Shown here piece by piece: positions 6,615 to 14,265 of a stretch of DNA of 19,750 nt. Position 1 is the stretch's first letter; every line of letters starts with the position of its first letter. Source of the DNA: an uncultured Succinatimonas sp. (lineage in GTDB: Bacteria > Pseudomonadota > Gammaproteobacteria > Enterobacterales > Succinivibrionaceae); the NCBI GenBank assembly GCA_900552905.1, contig USBR01000016.1, positions 1 to 19,750 of the forward strand. Direction: 5' to 3'. A model generated the notes under the pieces. It was given only the letters and a program-made list of their open reading frames with translations, was not told the origin of the DNA and did no database searches. The translations under genes were made by a program, and so were the position numbers.

Positions 6615-8573
6615 TTAGTGATTATTTCTCAAAGTTTTCTTCTTTAAAGCCTCAGGCAAAGCCTTAGACGCCGGGGCTTTGGGAGTTAGATTTAAAACGC
6701 CGTTCTCAGAGTTTTTCAGGCGGCCGACAATCTTAAGCTGTGAGGTACTCTCAGCTGGGGCTGCAAAGGGCTTTACAATCTGACTTATGACAGCTTTATC
6801 GCCCTTAAGTAAGCTCTTAGGTACGAAAAGCGTGTCTGCGCTATTGATGATCTCAACAGCACTAGTTTTTTCCTTTAAAGCGGTAATCGCCGTCACATCG
6901 GGGCTTCTATCTGCATCTGAGATCTGATTTTGCTCGTGATCTTGCAAAGCTTTTTCTTTAGAAATTAAAGCCTGCTCTTTGAGCATTTGCGCTTTTAAAG
7001 CCTGACGGCGCTCGATCGCGGCCTTACGTGAGGCGGCGATTGCGGCCATCTGTGCACTTTGCTCAGCACTAGCATTAGCGCCACCCTGAGCATTTTGCGA
7101 GGCCTTAATGCGCGCTAAGGCGGCAGCTTTCTTAGCCTCACGGGCTAAACGCTCCTTTTCTACACGCTCATCGTGTAAAGCCATACGCTCGCGAGCTCTT
7201 TGATTGCGCTTTTCTACATCCGCTAAATGCTTTTCAACAGCCTTTTCATATCTAAATTGTGCGGTCAAATCAATGTGGCTTGGGCAGACATAGGAGCAAC
7301 AGCCGCATTCAGTACAATCTGAAATTCCGCATTTTTGCGCGGCAGCATGGTTGCCAGCTTTTGATTGCTGATACATCTGATAGGGCACAAGGCGGGAGGG
7401 GCAGACACGAGCACAGCGACCACAGCGCAGGCAATTGAGCGTTTCCTCATGGAAAGGAATTTCCTGATGTGAGGGGGCGATGATACAGCCTAAGCTCTTA
7501 GTCACCGGCACATCGATATTCTTGACGGTAAAGCCCATCATCGGGCCACCTAAAATAATGCGCTGATGTTGCTCGGGCATGAGCTTACAGGTATTAAGTA
7601 AAAATCTTACTGAGGTTCCTAAGCGTACATAGAGATTTTTAGGGCTCTTTAAGCTCTCACCGGCTACAGTCACTACACGCTCAGTCAAAGGCTTACCATC
7701 GATGACAGCTTCCTTACAGGCAAGAACAGTACCGACATTATTGACCACAATACCGCAATCGGAGGTGTGCTCATCATAGGGAATTTCAAGGCCCGTTAAG
7801 ATCTTAATAAGATTGCGGGCAGCCCCTGAAGGGTAGACTACAGGTAGCGCACGTACCTCAGCAATTCCAGCTGCGGCTTTTTGCATATTTGCTATTGCCT
7901 GCGGCTTATTATTCTCAATAGCGATAATAGTAAGCTTAGGCTTTAAGATATGTTGAATTACCTTAATGCCAGCGACAATTTCTAAGGCGCGCTCTTGCAT
8001 GAGGCGATCGTCACTGCAGATGGTAGGCTCACACTCACAGCCATTGATGATAAAGAGCTTGCACCCGCCTTCACAATCATCGCGACCTGAGCGCAATTTG
8101 CTGGCAGTTTGGAATTGGGCGCCACCTAGACCTTCAATACCATATTGACGGATACGCTCTAAGAGTTCATCGGAGCTATGATTTTGATAATCAGGCCACG
8201 GGCTTCTCTCATATTCGCAATCTAAGCCATCAGGTTTAATGCTGATGCAGGTACCGCAAAAGCCTGAAGGATGCGGTAAGACCTCCGGGGCAATTGAAGT
8301 AATAGTACCTGAGGTTGAGGCATGCAAGGGGACTAGACGTTTGCCCCCGGCGATAGTTAAAGGCTGGCCCTTTTTGACATAATCGCCGACATTGACAATG
8401 ATCTTACCTTCAGCACCCACATGGCGATCGACTGGGAGCGTAATAATAGTCGGGATAGCGGTTCTTTCAATGGCTAAAGAGGCATTGCTTTTATTCTCGC
8501 GCGGCCTGATACCACCAAAGAATTTCCAAATGCGGCCATTTTTAATTTTATCTACTAATAGCTTGGCACTCAT
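6615..8573 (-). CDS. rsxC: Rnf/Rsx electron transport complex subunit C (NADH/flavin and Fe-S)
   Basis: RsxC is the peripheral, NADH-reactive subunit of Rnf, homologous to Nqo1/NuoF-type and NqrA proteins. In this 652-aa protein an N-terminal barrel/biotin-like region is followed by a glycine-rich nucleotide/FMN loop GIEGLGGAQFQT (145-156), which usually reads GGAxFPT. Two 4Fe-4S sites follow: C381/C384/C387/C391 and C420/C423/C426/C430. Residues about 440-570 form a charged Ala/Lys/Arg/Glu-rich coiled coil, then a poorly conserved tail. The tail is shorter than in E. coli RsxC (about 740 aa). Its ATG overlaps the rsxB stop by one base (TAATG). Confidence 0.95.
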   Translation of the reverse strand: MSAKLLVDKIKNGRIWKFFGGIRPRENKSNASLAIERTAIPTIITLPVDRHVGAEGKIIVNVGDYVKKGQPLTIAGGKRLVPLHASTSGTITSIAPEVLPHPSGFCGTCISIKPDGLDCEYERSPWPDYQNHSSDELLERIRQYGIEGLGGAQFQTASKLRSGRDDCEGGCKLFIINGCECEPTICSDDRLMQERALEIVAGIKVIQHILKPKLTIIAIENNKPQAIANMQKAAAGIAEVRALPVVYPSGAARNLIKILTGLEIPYDEHTSDCGIVVNNVGTVLACKEAVIDGKPLTERVVTVAGESLKSPKNLYVRLGTSVRFLLNTCKLMPEQHQRIILGGPMMGFTVKNIDVPVTKSLGCIIAPSHQEIPFHEETLNCLRCGRCARVCPSRLVPYQMYQQSKAGNHAAAQKCGISDCTECGCCSYVCPSHIDLTAQFRYEKAVEKHLADVEKRNQRARERMALHDERVEKERLAREAKKAAALARIKASQNAQGGANASAEQSAQMAAIAASRKAAIERRQALKAQMLKEQALISKEKALQDHEQNQISDADRSPDVTAITALKEKTSAVEIINSADTLFVPKSLLKGDKAVISQIVKPFAAPAESTSQLKIVGRLKNSENGVLNLTPKAPASKALPEALKKKTLRNNH

Positions 8574-9148
8574 TATTTAGCTCCATTACCAATTTTGGTG
8601 GCGACGATCTTCCAGTCGTAATGGCTAAGATTGTGTTCAAGTCTGACCATTTCAATACATTTCTCTGGGCACGCTTTAATACAATCACCACAGCCGATGC
8701 ACTCTTCAGCATCGATCTGATGCGGCTGGCGGATTTTACCGTTAATACAATCTAAGCGGCAGACACGCACACAGCGGCTACAACCGGTGCAGAGCTCGCG
8801 ATGGATGAAGGCCACCTCACGCGGCTCAAAGAGCTCATCTTCAAAATCAGCTTGTGTACCTAAAGATTGACCTGTAAGTGTGGCTAATTGCATGGCTACC
8901 TCAGGACCTGCAGGCTTACATAAAGAGGGTTTAGCTAAGCCTTTAGATAGAGCCTCAGCATAGGCCTGACATCCGGGGTAACCGCATTGACCGCAATTGA
9001 TATTAGGTAAGAGTTTTTCAATGCGCTTATCGGCACTGCTTTGATTTTTAGAGTCAGTAAAATTAGCTAAAAGCGATAATAAAACACCGATAATAATGAG
9101 GACGGTGAAGATCGCCACAATAAAGGGATGTAGTAATATCGAGATCAT
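8573..9148 (-). CDS. rsxB: Rnf/Rsx electron transport complex subunit B (polyferredoxin)
   Basis: RsxB is a membrane-tethered ferredoxin-like subunit that passes electrons within the Rnf complex. In 191 aa it has one N-terminal hydrophobic anchor (about 5-28), then a 4Fe-4S domain with C52, C55, C60 and C77 ([16 protein letters not shown]). Two bacterial ferredoxin clusters follow: C120/C123/C126/C130 and C150/C153/C156/C160. The first cluster ends CRLDC where CPxDA is usual, so the conserved Pro is an Arg and there is an extra Cys134. The start overlaps the rsxA stop (ATGA). Length and order match E. coli RsxB (192 aa). Confidence 0.96.
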   Translation of the reverse strand: MISILLHPFIVAIFTVLIIIGVLLSLLANFTDSKNQSSADKRIEKLLPNINCGQCGYPGCQAYAEALSKGLAKPSLCKPAGPEVAMQLATLTGQSLGTQADFEDELFEPREVAFIHRELCTGCSRCVRVCRLDCINGKIRQPHQIDAEECIGCGDCIKACPEKCIEMVRLEHNLSHYDWKIVATKIGNGAK

Positions 9149-9732
9149 GCAGCGCTCCCGGCAAAGCCTGCAAAGCCCATGAAGGCCATAGACATTAAAC
9201 CTGCGGTAATGAGAGCGATGGCGGTGTTTTTAAAAGGAGCTGGCACATCGGCTATAGCTAAGCGCTCGCGGATCGCGGCAAAGAGGACTAATACTAAGGT
9301 AAAGCCGGCACCTGCACCGAGGGCAAAAACGGTAGATTCGAGGAGATTATGCTCTAAACTGCCGTTGAGAAGTACTAGACCTAGGACAATGCAGTTAGTG
9401 GTAATTAAGGGCAGATAGATACCTAAAGCATTGTAGAGATCGTAGGAGATAAAGCGAATGGCAATCTCCACTACCTGTACAGCTACGGCAATGATGGTAA
9501 TGTCGATGATGAGATCGAGCGCATTGAGTCCATAGGGATATAAGAGATAATTATTGACAAGCGTGCACACAATGGAGGTGAGCACTAGCACAAAGGTTGT
9601 AGCTAAGCCCATACCCGTGGCCGCTTGCAGGCGATTTGATACGCCTAAAAATGGGCAGAGGCCCAGAAAGCGCACTAACACAAAGTTATTGACAAGTGCG
9701 GCGCTAAAAAACAAAATCAACAGGTTAACCAT
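9145..9732 (-). CDS. rsxA: Rnf/Rsx electron transport complex subunit A
   Basis: A six-helix membrane subunit, 195 aa (193 in E. coli), and first gene of rsxABCDGE. The motifs [20 protein letters not shown] (13-32) and TTNCIVLG (111-118) contain Cys26 and Cys114. These sit at the centre of the RsxA/RsxE pair and ligate the intramembrane Fe-S centre. The complex couples electron flow between ferredoxin and NAD to Na+ or H+ movement; in E. coli it also keeps SoxR reduced. The ATG has only a weak ribosome binding site (GGAA about 10 bases upstream). nth starts 38 bases away in the opposite direction. Confidence 0.97.
   Translation of the reverse strand: MVNLLILFFSAALVNNFVLVRFLGLCPFLGVSNRLQAATGMGLATTFVLVLTSIVCTLVNNYLLYPYGLNALDLIIDITIIAVAVQVVEIAIRFISYDLYNALGIYLPLITTNCIVLGLVLLNGSLEHNLLESTVFALGAGAGFTLVLVLFAAIRERLAIADVPAPFKNTAIALITAGLMSMAFMGFAGFAGSAA
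9689..9717 (+). promoter_or_regulatory. Candidate nth promoter inside rsxA
   Basis: A consensus TTGACA (9689-9694) is followed after 17 bases by CAAAAT (9712-9717), which would start a transcript about 45 bases before the nth ATG. The TTGACA also encodes rsxA residues (VNN on the other strand), and the same string recurs at 9554, so the match may be partly due to coding. Confidence 0.35.
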
Positions 9733-9761
9733 TTAAAAAACATTCCGCATTAACGTTGGGT

Positions 9762-9789
9762 TTTATAAAAATGCCTTATGATAGCTCAA
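9762..9789 (-). promoter_or_regulatory. Candidate rsx operon promoter
   Basis: On the - strand, TTGAGC (9784-9789) and TATAAA (9762-9767) are separated by 16 bases, placing transcription start about 20-25 bases before the rsxA ATG. The promoter lies inside the first codons of the divergent nth gene, so the two transcription units overlap at their 5' ends. Confidence 0.45.
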
Positions 9790-10454
9790 TACGTGGTACA
9801 AAGGTACCAATCACAGCCCTAAGTGAAAAAGATCGTCACCAATTGATGATGATTTTGCACACCCATAATCCAAATCCTAAACCGGCACTAAATTTCAAAA
9901 ATCCCTTTGAGCTTTTATGTGCCGTAGTGCTGTCAGCTCAAACTACCGATGTTGCGGTAAATCAGGTAACAGGAGCCTTATTCGCAAAGGCCCCTGATGC
10001 GCGTGCTCTGTCACAGCTTACAGTGGATGAAATCGCTTCTATCATTAAAAGATTGGGCCTGTGGGCGAATAAATCTAAGCATTTAAAAGCTCTAGCTGAG
10101 GTTTTAGTCACTGAGCATCAAGGTAAGGTACCAGATAACTTTGATGATTTAATTAAGCTTCCTGGGGTTGGGGCGAAGACCGCTAATGTAGTTTTAAATG
10201 TAGCCTTCAATATCCCCGTTATCGCTGTTGATACTCATATTTTCCGTGTCTGCAATCGCACGGGGCTGTGCTTAGGTAAAAATGCTCTGACGGTACAAAA
10301 ACTCTTAGCTGATCTTATCGATGATGAGTTTAAGCTTCCGGCGCATCATCTCTTACTTTTGCATGGTAGGCATGTCTGTACAGCTCGCAAGCCTCAGTGT
10401 GAGAGCTGTATTATTAAAGATCTCTGTGTAAGTTATAAAGATAAGCTCTTGTAA
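9771..10454 (+). CDS. nth: Endonuclease III (DNA glycosylase/AP lyase)
   Basis: Nth removes oxidised pyrimidines and cleaves the abasic site. Counting from the ATG at 9771 (227 aa), the helix-hairpin-helix LPGVGAKTANVVLN (130-143) holds catalytic Lys136. Asp154 in VDTHIFRVCNRT is the second catalytic residue. C203, C210, C213 and C219 form the C-X6-C-X2-C-X5-C 4Fe-4S cluster. An in-frame TTG at 9756 would add five residues but has no better ribosome binding site, so ATG is preferred. The protein has about 16 more N-terminal residues than E. coli Nth. In E. coli nth follows rsxE on the same strand; here it is divergent from rsxA. Confidence 0.96.
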   Translation: MPYDSSIRGTKVPITALSEKDRHQLMMILHTHNPNPKPALNFKNPFELLCAVVLSAQTTDVAVNQVTGALFAKAPDARALSQLTVDEIASIIKRLGLWANKSKHLKALAEVLVTEHQGKVPDNFDDLIKLPGVGAKTANVVLNVAFNIPVIAVDTHIFRVCNRTGLCLGKNALTVQKLLADLIDDEFKLPAHHLLLLHGRHVCTARKPQCESCIIKDLCVSYKDKLL

Positions 10455-10458
10455 GGAT

Positions 10459-10482
10459 AAAGCCCGGGATCTTCCGGGCTTT
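10459..10482. terminator. Hairpin terminator between nth and the CobS-like gene
   Basis: A 9-bp stem (AAAGCCCGG/CCGGGCTTT) with a 6-base loop lies four bases after the nth stop and just before the 3' end of the convergent gene at 10486. The T tract is short on both strands (TTTAATCT and TTTATCC), so efficiency is uncertain. The position fits a shared terminator. Confidence 0.75.
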
Positions 10483-10485
10483 AAT

Positions 10486-12099
10486 CTATCCTGCAATTAA
10501 GGTGCTATAAAGGGGCATCTCTAATTTTAGATGTAAAAGGAGCATATCTAAAAGCAAGATAAGCATGGTGATGTACTGCATACCGCAGATGAGATCGCGT
10601 GAGGCCCTAGCTTTATGTAAATTAAGATAATAGCCTATGATCATGCGTACGAGTAAGGCTGAGCCTATCAGGGAGATGGCCATAGTAAAGGAAAGGCATA
10701 AAAAGAGGACGACAAAGCATAAAAGACCTGAAATGAGCAGGCCTTTAAGGCTGAGACTGCCATAGGTGTCAACCGGATCGTCTTCAAGCGCGAAATTTAA
10801 AGTGGTAGCGGTATAGGCACTGAGCATTAAAATTGAGGCAAAGACAAAGCTAAAGCTTAGGGTAAAGAGCTTATAGGCAAAAGCAAAGTTAAGGCTTAGG
10901 CAGAATAAAACCGTCAAAATTAAGACACAGGTGATCTTCATATAGGAGTCAGATCGGCGTTGCGAGAAAATACTCATAAGCGTACCGCAACCTCTAAAGC
11001 CCTGAATACCGGTGAGCAATAAGAATAAAGTTAAAATAAAGGGTGAGGCTGACACTAAAAAGGGACTGGTGTCATTAAAAAGCGAGCATAGGGCACCTAG
11101 GAGTAAGCCTACAAAGAAATAGGGCACGGGCATGGAGCTTGGATAGGTAGGCCCAAACTTTAAGCTTAATTTAGGGGCGAGTATATTGAGCGTAGTATGG
11201 GTAAAGAATGAGGCTAAGAGCTGTCTTATAAATAAGAAAAGCTGCAGGCTTTTTTTAAGTGAGCCCTCGTCATTACCCTCTAAAGGATCGATATTTTGAT
11301 TGTCGATCTTAGGCGGTACGGCCTGAGCATTGAAGATATCGGCGCCATTTTGCTTAGAAGCTGAAGCTTTAGGGCTCTCACTTTGAGGGGCCGGAGGCTC
11401 GACAAAGGCCTGTGAGGCTACAATTTGTGGTTGCGCCTCTGTCTTTTGTGGATAAAACGGCTGTTGCTTAAAGGCGGCAAATTGAGGATCTAAAGCCTCA
11501 TTAGAGGTAAAAGGCTGAGCCTGATTTTCAACTGCGGCCGCTTCTTGTGAAGCCTCAGCATAGAGATTTCTTTCAGCTTTTTCTTGATTGAAGATCTGGC
11601 TCTCAGTTTCGGCCAATTGCGGATTAGTTTGCGCAAATGCTTGAGGTTCTTGCGCAAATTGTTGCTGATTGTTGGGCGCAAATTGAGCATTAGCGTTAGC
11701 AAAGTTCTGAGAATTTTGCATATCGTTAATACCATAGGTATTTTGATAATGCGGTCTTGGTGCCTGCACGCGATTTTTTTGCGGCACTAGAGGTTCGCCT
11801 GGAGCAATATAGAGATGATCGCTATCGCGGCCGGCTTCATTTAAATAGGTATCATTGCCAGTATAGCGATAGCTTTCGCGCTGAGGATCCATGCCGATGG
11901 CATAGGCAGGTCCTGCTTCAGGGGCTTGTGGCCTTGGAGCATATTGCGAAGCGGGGCGATCCTGAGGATTTTCTACTTGCTCTAGCGCTACATTTTCATT
12001 TAGGGAAACATTTTTAAATAGAGATGAGACCTCATTATCTGAGGTATTAGTTTGGTTTTTCTTATGAAAAAATGAACCCAATTTTGGGAATTTACTCAT
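10486..12099 (-). CDS. Membrane protein: disordered Gln/Asn/Pro-rich N-terminus plus degenerate CobS-like domain
   Basis: No assigned family. In a 537-aa product, residues 1 to about 278 are low complexity, rich in Gln, Asn, Ala and Pro, and predicted cytoplasmic and disordered. Residues about 285-537 hold six or more hydrophobic helices. This half resembles cobalamin synthase CobS in order and spacing: a Pro then VGLLLGA (330-336), LLLTG (360-364), RRSDSYMKIT (381-390, against the ARSRDRMLEIM region), and near the end HKARASRDLICGMQ (495-508, against the GGQTGDTLGAAIE region). The acidic HLDGLADTCDG motif has no equivalent here; GFRGCGTLM occupies its place, so synthase activity is not expected. 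There are three candidate starts: GTG 12105, ATG 12102 and ATG 12099. AAGGGG (12107-12112) spaces best with 12099. The CobS relation is a by-eye inference. Confidence 0.6.
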   Translation of the reverse strand: MSKFPKLGSFFHKKNQTNTSDNEVSSLFKNVSLNENVALEQVENPQDRPASQYAPRPQAPEAGPAYAIGMDPQRESYRYTGNDTYLNEAGRDSDHLYIAPGEPLVPQKNRVQAPRPHYQNTYGINDMQNSQNFANANAQFAPNNQQQFAQEPQAFAQTNPQLAETESQIFNQEKAERNLYAEASQEAAAVENQAQPFTSNEALDPQFAAFKQQPFYPQKTEAQPQIVASQAFVEPPAPQSESPKASASKQNGADIFNAQAVPPKIDNQNIDPLEGNDEGSLKKSLQLFLFIRQLLASFFTHTTLNILAPKLSLKFGPTYPSSMPVPYFFVGLLLGALCSLFNDTSPFLVSASPFILTLFLLLTGIQGFRGCGTLMSIFSQRRSDSYMKITCVLILTVLFCLSLNFAFAYKLFTLSFSFVFASILMLSAYTATTLNFALEDDPVDTYGSLSLKGLLISGLLCFVVLFLCLSFTMAISLIGSALLVRMIIGYYLNLHKARASRDLICGMQYITMLILLLDMLLLHLKLEMPLYSTLIAG

Positions 12100-12150
12100 C
12101 ATCACGCCCCTTAGTATTTTTAGCTAAGAAAACAGGAACATAACATGTAA

Positions 12151-12159
12151 ATAATAGCA
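12151..12159 (-). promoter_or_regulatory. Candidate extended -10 promoter of the CobS-like gene
   Basis: On the - strand the sequence reads TGCTATTAT, an extended -10 element (TG, one base, then TATTAT with five of six matches). It would start transcription about 45 bases before the ATG. No good -35 is seen, which extended -10 promoters can tolerate. Confidence 0.4.
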
Positions 12160-12170
12160 CATTATGTACA

Positions 12171-12228
12171 GCTGAAATTTCACTTATATGCAAGTATAGA
12201 TAAAATTCCGCCAAATATGAATTTCAGC
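12171..12228. repeat. Spaced 9-bp inverted repeat
   Basis: GCTGAAATT (12171-12179) and its exact reverse complement AATTTCAGC (12220-12228) are separated by 40 bases. They flank the region just upstream of the candidate leftward promoter. They may be a pair of regulator sites in opposite orientation, or chance. Confidence 0.35.
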
Positions 12229-12316
12229 GAATTTTATTCTGAGATGGATAAAGTCGCCTTTTGCGTGTGGGGCTGTTTTTGTAAAAAAAACTGTTTAAGT
12301 TCAAAATTTTTGTGCA

Positions 12317-12395
12317 AAAAGTGTGCAAAATTTTCTCTTTTGGGCTAAAAATATATGTATTTTTTTTCAAAATGAAGCGAAAAGTGTGTAAAATT
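12317..12395 (+). repeat. Pair of 16-bp direct repeats upstream of metN
   Basis: AAAAGTGTGCAAAATT (12317-12332) and AAAAGTGTGTAAAATT (12380-12395) differ at one base and start 63 bases apart, about six helical turns. A partial third copy, TGTGCAAAA, lies at 12311-12319. They could be paired operator sites for metNIQ or the divergent gene. AT-rich sequence gives some chance similarity, but the GTGTG core is uncommon nearby. Confidence 0.55.
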
Positions 12396-12505
12396 GTGGC
12401 TTATGAGAAAAAAATGTGATTAACTTAATAAAGACGACTTTAATAACTTGAAATTTAAAGAAAAAATATTCTTAAGTCTTCTTTTTTTACCTGAGGTGTA
12501 GGTAC

Positions 12506-13549
12506 GTGATTAAATTAACCTCAATTCATAAGATTTATAAGCTCGATAAGCATCAAGAATTGCATGCGCTTAAGGGCATCGATCTAGAAATTAAAAAGGG
12601 TGAGATTTTTGGCGTCATCGGCTTATCCGGTGCGGGTAAATCTACGCTTATTCGTATCATTAATATGCTCGAGCGTCCGACTTCAGGCTCAGTAGTTGTT
12701 GATGGTCAGGAGATGACCGCTCTCAATGCCTCAGAGCTCAGTAAAGCGCGCCGTTCTATCGGTATGATTTTCCAGCAGTTCAACTTGCTTTCGTCGATGA
12801 CCGTAGCTGAAAACGTCGCTTTCCCTTTAGAGCTTGATGAGAGCATGTCTAAAGAAGCCATCCACAAGCGGGTGATGGAGCTTTTAGACATGGTAGGTCT
12901 TGCCGATAAGGCTGATGTCTATCCGGCACAATTATCAGGTGGTCAAAAGCAGCGTGTGGGTATTGCCCGTGCCTTAGCTTCAAACCCTAAGGTTTTATTA
13001 TGCGATGAGGCTACTTCGGCTTTAGATCCTAAGACTACTTCGGCCATTTTAAAATTGCTCTTAGATTTGAGAGCTAAATTAGACTTAACCATTGTGATCA
13101 TTACCCATCAGATGGAAGTTATCAAAGAGTGCTGTGATCGCGTCGCTGTCATCGATGGCGGTCTCATCTCCGAGATGGGGCCGACCTTAGAGGTCTTTGC
13201 AAATCCTAAGCGCGATTTAACCCGCCGCTTAGTTACAGCTGCTGTGCGTAAGGATATTGTCGATCTCTTATCCTATTCACAATTACATACTGAATATAAA
13301 GAGGGCGCCCGCGCTTGGGTGGAGCTTTTATTCTTAGGCGATAAGGCCAATGATCCGGTTTTAGTTGAGGTAGCACAGCAGACAGGGGCGTCAATCTCGA
13401 TTTTAGCAGGTGCCATCAATCATATTCAAAACGAGCCCTTAGGTATCTTAGTGGTCGCTATTGTGGGGCATCAGGATATGATTGAGACTACTTTAAAAGA
13501 GTTTGAACAGCGTGTGTTTAAAACTAAGTTTTTAGGCTATGAGTATTAA
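12506..13549 (+). CDS. metN: Methionine ABC transporter ATP-binding protein
   Basis: MetN is the ATPase of the MetNIQ methionine importer. In 347 aa it shows Walker A GLSGAGKST (39-47), Q-loop Gln90, signature LSGGQ (143-147), Walker B LLCDEA (164-169, E168 catalytic) and switch His201. After the ATPase domain comes the NIL/ACT-like C-terminal domain (about 260-347), which in E. coli binds methionine and inhibits transport when the cell is full. The start is GTG at 12506, with GAGG nine bases upstream; the first residues MIKL match E. coli MetN, which supports it. It leads the metN-metI-metQ operon. Confidence 0.97.
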   Translation: MIKLTSIHKIYKLDKHQELHALKGIDLEIKKGEIFGVIGLSGAGKSTLIRIINMLERPTSGSVVVDGQEMTALNASELSKARRSIGMIFQQFNLLSSMTVAENVAFPLELDESMSKEAIHKRVMELLDMVGLADKADVYPAQLSGGQKQRVGIARALASNPKVLLCDEATSALDPKTTSAILKLLLDLRAKLDLTIVIITHQMEVIKECCDRVAVIDGGLISEMGPTLEVFANPKRDLTRRLVTAAVRKDIVDLLSYSQLHTEYKEGARAWVELLFLGDKANDPVLVEVAQQTGASISILAGAINHIQNEPLGILVVAIVGHQDMIETTLKEFEQRVFKTKFLGYEY

Positions 13550-13560
13550 GGAGAGTTGAC

Positions 13561-14250
13561 GTGAATGCATTTTTAATCTCTTTAGGCTTATCTAGCGCTA
13601 ATGCTAAGATTGTGTCACTTTTGACAATTGGTACTATCGACACTCTCTATATGGTGCTTTTAGCTACCTTAGTGTCCATAATTTTCGGTGTTCCCTTAGG
13701 TGTATTATTACTGGTAACCTCTAAGGGCTATTTCTGGGATTCACCGCGTTTTTATGCGGTATTAGGTACCGTGGTCAATGCGCTGCGTTCCATTCCCTTC
13801 ATCATCTTGATGGTGGCGATTATTCCTATTACCAAGTTTTTAGTGGGAACTAGTATCGGTACTACCGCAGCCATTGTGCCTTTAACCATTTCTACCATCC
13901 CCTTTTTGGGGCGTTTGGTCGAAACTTCATTAAGAACCGTTCCTTATGGTTTAATTGAAGCAGCCCAGTCCTTAGGCGCTAGACCTTTTAGAATTATCCG
14001 CAAGGTATTAATTCCCGAGGCCTTACCTGAGTTGGTGCAAAACTTTACTTTAACCGTCATTGTGATTATCGGTTGTTCAGCGATGGCCGGTACCATTGGT
14101 GGTGGCGGTTTAGGTGATATCGCTATTCGCTATGGTTACATGCGCTTTCAGGCTGAGATCATGATCATGACTGTGATTATCTTAATCCTCTTAGTGCAGT
14201 TGACGCAGTGGATAGGTGACATTATCACCAAGAAAGTAGATCATCGCTAA
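13561..14250 (+). CDS. metI: Methionine ABC transporter permease
   Basis: MetI forms the membrane channel of the methionine importer as a dimer. The 229-aa protein has about five hydrophobic helices and the type-I importer coupling motif EAAQSLGARPFRIIRKVLIP (in the second half), which contacts MetN. Other family blocks are LRSIPFIILMVAIIP and GTSIGTTAAIVPLT. It starts at GTG with AAGGAGA about six bases upstream, 11 bases after metN. A slightly longer N-terminus than in E. coli (217 aa) is visible. Confidence 0.96.
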   Translation: MNAFLISLGLSSANAKIVSLLTIGTIDTLYMVLLATLVSIIFGVPLGVLLLVTSKGYFWDSPRFYAVLGTVVNALRSIPFIILMVAIIPITKFLVGTSIGTTAAIVPLTISTIPFLGRLVETSLRTVPYGLIEAAQSLGARPFRIIRKVLIPEALPELVQNFTLTVIVIIGCSAMAGTIGGGGLGDIAIRYGYMRFQAEIMIMTVIILILLVQLTQWIGDIITKKVDHR

Positions 14251-14265
14251 TTTTATGGAGAGTTT

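Larger units (their letters stand above)
12106..12505. promoter_or_regulatory. AT-rich 400-bp divergent regulatory region upstream of metNIQ
   Basis: This gap separates the divergent CobS-like gene and metN and has no credible ORF. It contains a 16-bp direct repeat (12317-12332 and 12380-12395), a spaced inverted repeat (12171-12179 and 12220-12228), several A and T runs, and a candidate extended -10 box for the leftward gene. A single MetJ-like octamer AGACGACT occurs near 12433, without the adjacent tandem copy MetJ needs. No SAM riboswitch-like GC-rich fold was recognised. Confidence 0.6.

Noticed and set aside
9554..9559. Another TTGACA -35 element inside rsxA
   Set aside because: It encodes a Val-Asn-Asn on the rsxA strand, and no gene or -10 element of fitting spacing lies downstream.
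9756..9770. TTG start for nth
   Set aside because: It adds only five unconserved residues and has no better ribosome binding site than the ATG at 9771.
11447..11455. Second DnaA box (TGTGGATAA)
   Set aside because: It lies inside the coding region of the CobS-like gene with no neighbouring boxes or AT-rich unwinding element, so chance is the simplest explanation.
11490..11735. 81-aa ORF within the Gln-rich region of the CobS-like gene
   Set aside because: It is another frame of the same strand through a repetitive low-complexity region, with Lys/Leu/Arg-biased nonsense composition.
12425..12445. MetJ operator upstream of metN
   Set aside because: One octamer (AGACGACT) matches the met box at seven of eight bases, but the neighbouring octamers match poorly and MetJ binds tandem boxes.
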